From contig JAUJOM010000010.1 in NCBI GenBank assembly GCA_030447645.1, positions 65,813 to 129,812 of the forward strand: a DNA stretch of 64,000 bases. The letters are read 5' to 3'. Position 1 is the stretch's first letter, and the number at the start of each line of letters is the position of its first letter. Source of the stretch: Longimicrobiaceae bacterium. GTDB lineage: Bacteria > Gemmatimonadota > Gemmatimonadetes > Longimicrobiales > Longimicrobiaceae. Under the pieces are notes generated by a model. It was not told the origin of the DNA. It saw nothing but the letters and a program-made list of their open reading frames with translations, and made no database searches. The position numbers and the translations under genes are program-made. Positions 61,281 to 64,000 of this stretch are shown in pieces.

Positions 61281-62491
61281 CGCCTGGGCACCAGAAAAAA
61301 CAGGCGCCCGGACTGCTTCATCAATCCCGCCGCGGTCGCTGCCTCTGTCCCTCGCCCCCAGAAAAAGTCCACTCGCCCGGGGCCGCGGATCGCACCGCCG
61401 GTGTCCTGGTTCAGCACGAAGCGAGTGAGCGGGCCGGCGGCGACGGTTTCCCCGCCGGGACCCACGCCCGGGCGGGTGGTTTGCAGGAATGCCAGCGCAC
61501 CTGGCGGAAAAACCCGGTGATCCGTGGCGATCGAGCGGCCAGGGGTGACTGGCTCCCCCAGCGAGCCCTCCGGGGCTCCTTCGAGTCGGCGGAAAAAGAC
61601 GAAGGACTCGTTGTGGTTCAGCACCCGCGCCACCTCCTCCGGGTGCTCGGTGAGATATGCCCGGATCGCCTGCATGGAGATCTTTTCCGCGGGGACTTGG
61701 CCCTCGTCCACCAGCAGGCGCCCGACGCTGCGGTACGGGTGGCCGTTGCTGCCCGCGTAGCCGATACGCACTTCTCCGCCCTCCGCCAGCTGGATCGCTC
61801 CGCTCCCCTGCACTTCCACGAAGAACAGATCCACGGGATCGCGCACCCAGGCGATCTCCAGGCCGCGACCCTCCAGCCTCTTTTCTCCGGTGATCTGCTG
61901 CCGGGTGAAGTAGGGTTTAGTGAGATCGGCGGGGAGGCCATAAACCGGCACCGAATGTTCCGCGCTGCGCGTCAGGCTGCCGGGAATCAGGGGTTCGTAG
62001 TAGCCGGTCACCAGCACACTGCCGTCCGGCCCGCCGACGCTTTCCACCACCTCGAACTCCCGCTCCACCCAGCGGGCCAGCTGCTGGGGCGAGGGGTTGG
62101 TTGCCAGAAACTCTCGCAAGCGCTGGAGTGCATCACCCATCCGGCCGGCCGTGACCGTGCGGGCGCCGAACGCCAGGGTGCGCTCCCGTGGCTGTCGGGC
62201 GTACCATGCCTCGCTGCGCTGGATCGCCTGCCGCAACCCCGCCCATTCGCCGCTATCATCCAGCAGAGCGGGGCGGGCGCTTGCGGGAACAGGTCGCAGC
62301 GCGTGCTGCGGCTCCGCTGATGGCGGGGCAGGGGAGGCTGCCGGGGCACAGCTGGTTGCAAGTAATACAAGAGCGGCTGCCGGAGGGATGCCCTCACCCC
62401 GGCGCTGCGCGCCACCCCTCTCCCACAGGTGGGAGAGGGACAGCCGAGCCCCGCGAGGCAGGGTGAGGGCCCACAGCTTACACTTTGACAT
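61277..62491 (-). CDS. mltA: Membrane-bound lytic murein transglycosylase A
   Basis: Cleaves peptidoglycan glycan strands. The core matches MltA: VLVTGYYEPLIPGSLTRS, LEIAWVRDPVDLFFVEVQGS, GAIQLAEGGEVRIGYAGSNG, NHNESFVFFRRLE, FVLNQDTGGAIRGPGRVDFF and WGRGTEA (catalytic Asp in the last part). The lipobox (ALVLLATSC) lies at residues 40-48, but the 35 residues before it come from an inserted repeat (62391-62469) and from the overlap with the upstream gene. The ATG at 62491 is therefore doubtful; the natural start may have been displaced. Confidence 0.85.
   Translation of the reverse strand: MSKCKLWALTLPRGARLSLSHLWERGGAQRRGEGIPPAAALVLLATSCAPAASPAPPSAEPQHALRPVPASARPALLDDSGEWAGLRQAIQRSEAWYARQPRERTLAFGARTVTAGRMGDALQRLREFLATNPSPQQLARWVEREFEVVESVGGPDGSVLVTGYYEPLIPGSLTRSAEHSVPVYGLPADLTKPYFTRQQITGEKRLEGRGLEIAWVRDPVDLFFVEVQGSGAIQLAEGGEVRIGYAGSNGHPYRSVGRLLVDEGQVPAEKISMQAIRAYLTEHPEEVARVLNHNESFVFFRRLEGAPEGSLGEPVTPGRSIATDHRVFPPGALAFLQTTRPGVGPGGETVAAGPLTRFVLNQDTGGAIRGPGRVDFFWGRGTEAATAAGLMKQSGRLFFLVPRR
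62391..62469. repeat. MITE-like palindromic repeat
   Basis: 79 bp with terminal 9-bp inverted repeats (CCCTCACCC/GGGTGAGGG) and an inner perfect 11-bp hairpin (CCCTCTCCCAC, two bases, GTGGGAGAGGG at 62416-62439). This class of CCCTCTCCC-type interspersed repeats is known in many GC-rich genomes. It lies between the DUF5009 stop and the mltA coding part. Confidence 0.7.
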
Positions 62492-63662
62492 AAATCCGCT
62501 TGCGGTGGAAGATCTCCATTATGGCCACCCAGAAGGCGACGAACACCAGCGCAAACGCCAGCGAGGCATTGATCGGGGTGAGCCAGGAAGCGAAGAGTGT
62601 CTGGTAAAGCCGGCCCTTCAGGGTGACTGTGTCACCACCGGGGCCGGTCCACTTCACCAGATTGAGAATCCGCGCCATGATGCCGGACAGGAAGAAGGCG
62701 GCAATTGCGTTCACTCCGAAGACGTAGAAGGGGTGTGCCCAGCGACGGTACCCCTGCACGTCCACGATCCAGTAGCACAGGGCGAGAAAGTGAAGTGCCA
62801 TTCCCGCCGTGAAGATCACGTAGGAGCTGGTCCAGATGTTCTTGTTGATGGGAAAGACCGCGTGCCAGACCAATCCCAGCACCAGACCCACATTGCCGGC
62901 GATGAACAGCCCTACGGTTCTTTCCGCTGCCGAGCGCTCGGAGCGTATCCACCGGCCCGTGAACACGCCCAGAAGCACCGTCGCCACTGCGGGCAGGGTG
63001 CTGAAGAGCCCCTCGGGGTCCCACGTCTTGGCGCTCTTCCACAGATGGTTAGTGCCCAAAATTGCACGATCCAGATAGGCGGCAAGGTTCGCCTCGGGGC
63101 GCAGGTCACCCGCGCCGAATCCCGGGACCGACACCAGCATCATCGCCGCCCAGTAGCCCAGCAGGAGCACCGCGGCTGTCACCATCTGACCGCGCAGACT
63201 TGTAAAGAGCACCACGGCAGCAGCGAGAAAAAACGCCAGGCCAATGCGCTGCAGCACACCCGGAATGCGGAGGGTTGACAGGTTCAGGTCATAGAACGGA
63301 AACGCCGCCAGGATCAGCCCGAGGAGGAACAAAATCGCCGAGCGCTTGGCTGCCTTTGCGAACAAGCTTCCCCGGCTCGCTCCGCGCGCGAGCTGCCCCG
63401 CGAAGGAGAACGACAACGACACGCCCACGATGAACAGGAAGAAGGGGAAGATCAGGTCCGTGGGCGTCCACCCGTGCCACTTGGCGTGTTGGAGTGGATC
63501 GTAGATGTGGCTCCACGTCCCGGGGTTGTTGACCAGGAGCATCCCGGCCACCGTGACTCCCCGAAATACGTCCAGGGAGACGAGACGGGTGGAGAGGGGA
63601 AGTGCGGTAACGGGATCCGTAGCCGGCGGGGCGGGACGCTCCGCAATGGAAACATTGCTCAT
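62478..63662 (-). CDS. DUF5009 / heparan-alpha-glucosaminide N-acetyltransferase-like membrane protein
   Basis: 394 residues from the ATG at 63662, preceded by GGAGG. SLDVFRGVTVAGMLLVNNPG, TPTDLIFPFFLFIVGVSLSF and LRIPGVLQRIGLAFFLAAAV are the NagX/HGSNAT-type motifs; about ten helices follow. Members may acetylate amino sugars using cytoplasmic acetyl-CoA. With mltA and GDPD downstream, it suggests a role in cell-wall sugar recycling. Stop overlaps the doubtful mltA start. Confidence 0.85.
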   Translation of the reverse strand: MSNVSIAERPAPPATDPVTALPLSTRLVSLDVFRGVTVAGMLLVNNPGTWSHIYDPLQHAKWHGWTPTDLIFPFFLFIVGVSLSFSFAGQLARGASRGSLFAKAAKRSAILFLLGLILAAFPFYDLNLSTLRIPGVLQRIGLAFFLAAAVVLFTSLRGQMVTAAVLLLGYWAAMMLVSVPGFGAGDLRPEANLAAYLDRAILGTNHLWKSAKTWDPEGLFSTLPAVATVLLGVFTGRWIRSERSAAERTVGLFIAGNVGLVLGLVWHAVFPINKNIWTSSYVIFTAGMALHFLALCYWIVDVQGYRRWAHPFYVFGVNAIAAFFLSGIMARILNLVKWTGPGGDTVTLKGRLYQTLFASWLTPINASLAFALVFVAFWVAIMEIFHRKRIYVKV

Positions 63663-63831
63663 AATCCTCCGGTAACGCGGGGCGGGGAGGGCAAGGAAGT
63701 ACTTCTGTAGTTTGCAATACCGTGCAGTCCAGGACAAGTCAACGGAAGCGAGATGCTACCCCCGGTGGTTCAGGTACACGGATTGCTCCGGCGGGGCTGC
63801 TCAATTTCCATATTCACGGTATCACGAGGTA

Positions 63832-64000
63832 AAAAGATTCAACACGCGGTATCGGCAGCGGCGCTGCCTGCGGACAGGTCCAGCCCGTATCTGGTCCTGT
63901 CCGCGCTGTGGATGATGGTGTTCAGCGTTTCCAGCCAGACGATGATCATCGCCCCCATGCTGCCCCGCATCTCGGAGCAGCTGGGGATCACGGAATCCAG
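63832..64000 (+). CDS. MFS transporter, N-terminal part only
   Basis: Runs off the window. The frame reads QHAVSAAALPADRSSPYLVL, SALWMMVFSVSSQTMIIAPM and LPRISEQLGITES, the usual first helix and loop of an MFS permease. No ATG or GTG is found upstream in frame; the start may be ATT after GAGG or masked by an indel. The 63663-63831 stretch is the divergent promoter region with DUF5009. Confidence 0.6.

Overview
The window is high-GC bacterial chromosome from around the replication origin. The gene content suggests Gemmatimonadota, perhaps a Longimicrobium-like lineage: a DUF5916 outer-membrane protein, BlaI/BlaR1-type regulators, many small exported proteins and lipoproteins, outer-membrane barrels, and glycine-rich CsbD/holin-like envelope-stress proteins. 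This is inference from gene families; no rRNA or other marker was used.

Layout. 1-5 kb holds short, heavily frameshifted genes: an outer-membrane barrel, lipoproteins, an acyl-CoA dehydrogenase and a PPIase. 5-11.5 kb is a BlaI/BlaR1-type sensory locus: repressor, M56 sensor protease, an exported companion sharing the sensor's repeats, and a DUF5916 barrel. Three near-identical 16-bp palindromes tie these together. 11.6-13.5 kb has small envelope genes and a PAP2 phosphatase. 13.6-19.1 kb is a TPP-riboswitch-controlled thiamine operon (thiC, thiO, thiS, thiG, thiE) with a VapBC-like toxin-antitoxin pair between thiC and thiO. 19-30 kb is mixed housekeeping: histidine kinase, metallo-hydrolase, DinB, Mrr nuclease, CsbD, MarR, cytidine deaminase, TonB-like lipoproteins and pyrimidine phosphorylase. 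30.8-32.2 kb has a frameshifted AP2-domain gene and an IS5-like element with CTAG target duplication. 33.6-39.8 kb is a gene cluster of two ATP-grasp proteins, a GCS2-type carboxylate-amine ligase, a C26-type gamma-glutamyl hydrolase and two esterases, probably a biosynthetic pathway for a small gamma-glutamyl or peptide-like metabolite. 40-41.5 kb has two small exported paralogues, an NTF2-like protein and a decayed VapBC copy.

41.6-57 kb is the origin region: dnaN and dnaA on the minus strand, then rpmH, rnpA, yidD, yidC, mnmE, mnmG, parA and parB on the plus strand, with two perfect parS sites and DnaA-box-like clusters. 57-64 kb has Nif3-like, zinc-ribbon, cupin, barrel, GDPD, MltA and DUF5009 genes and the start of an MFS transporter.

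Quality caveat. Many genes, including essential ones (dnaA, dnaN, rpmH, rnpA, yidC, parB), are broken by single-base indels while their protein sequence remains well conserved across the frames. I read most of these as sequencing or consensus errors, not real pseudogenes. Coordinates for such genes mark the whole reconstructed locus.
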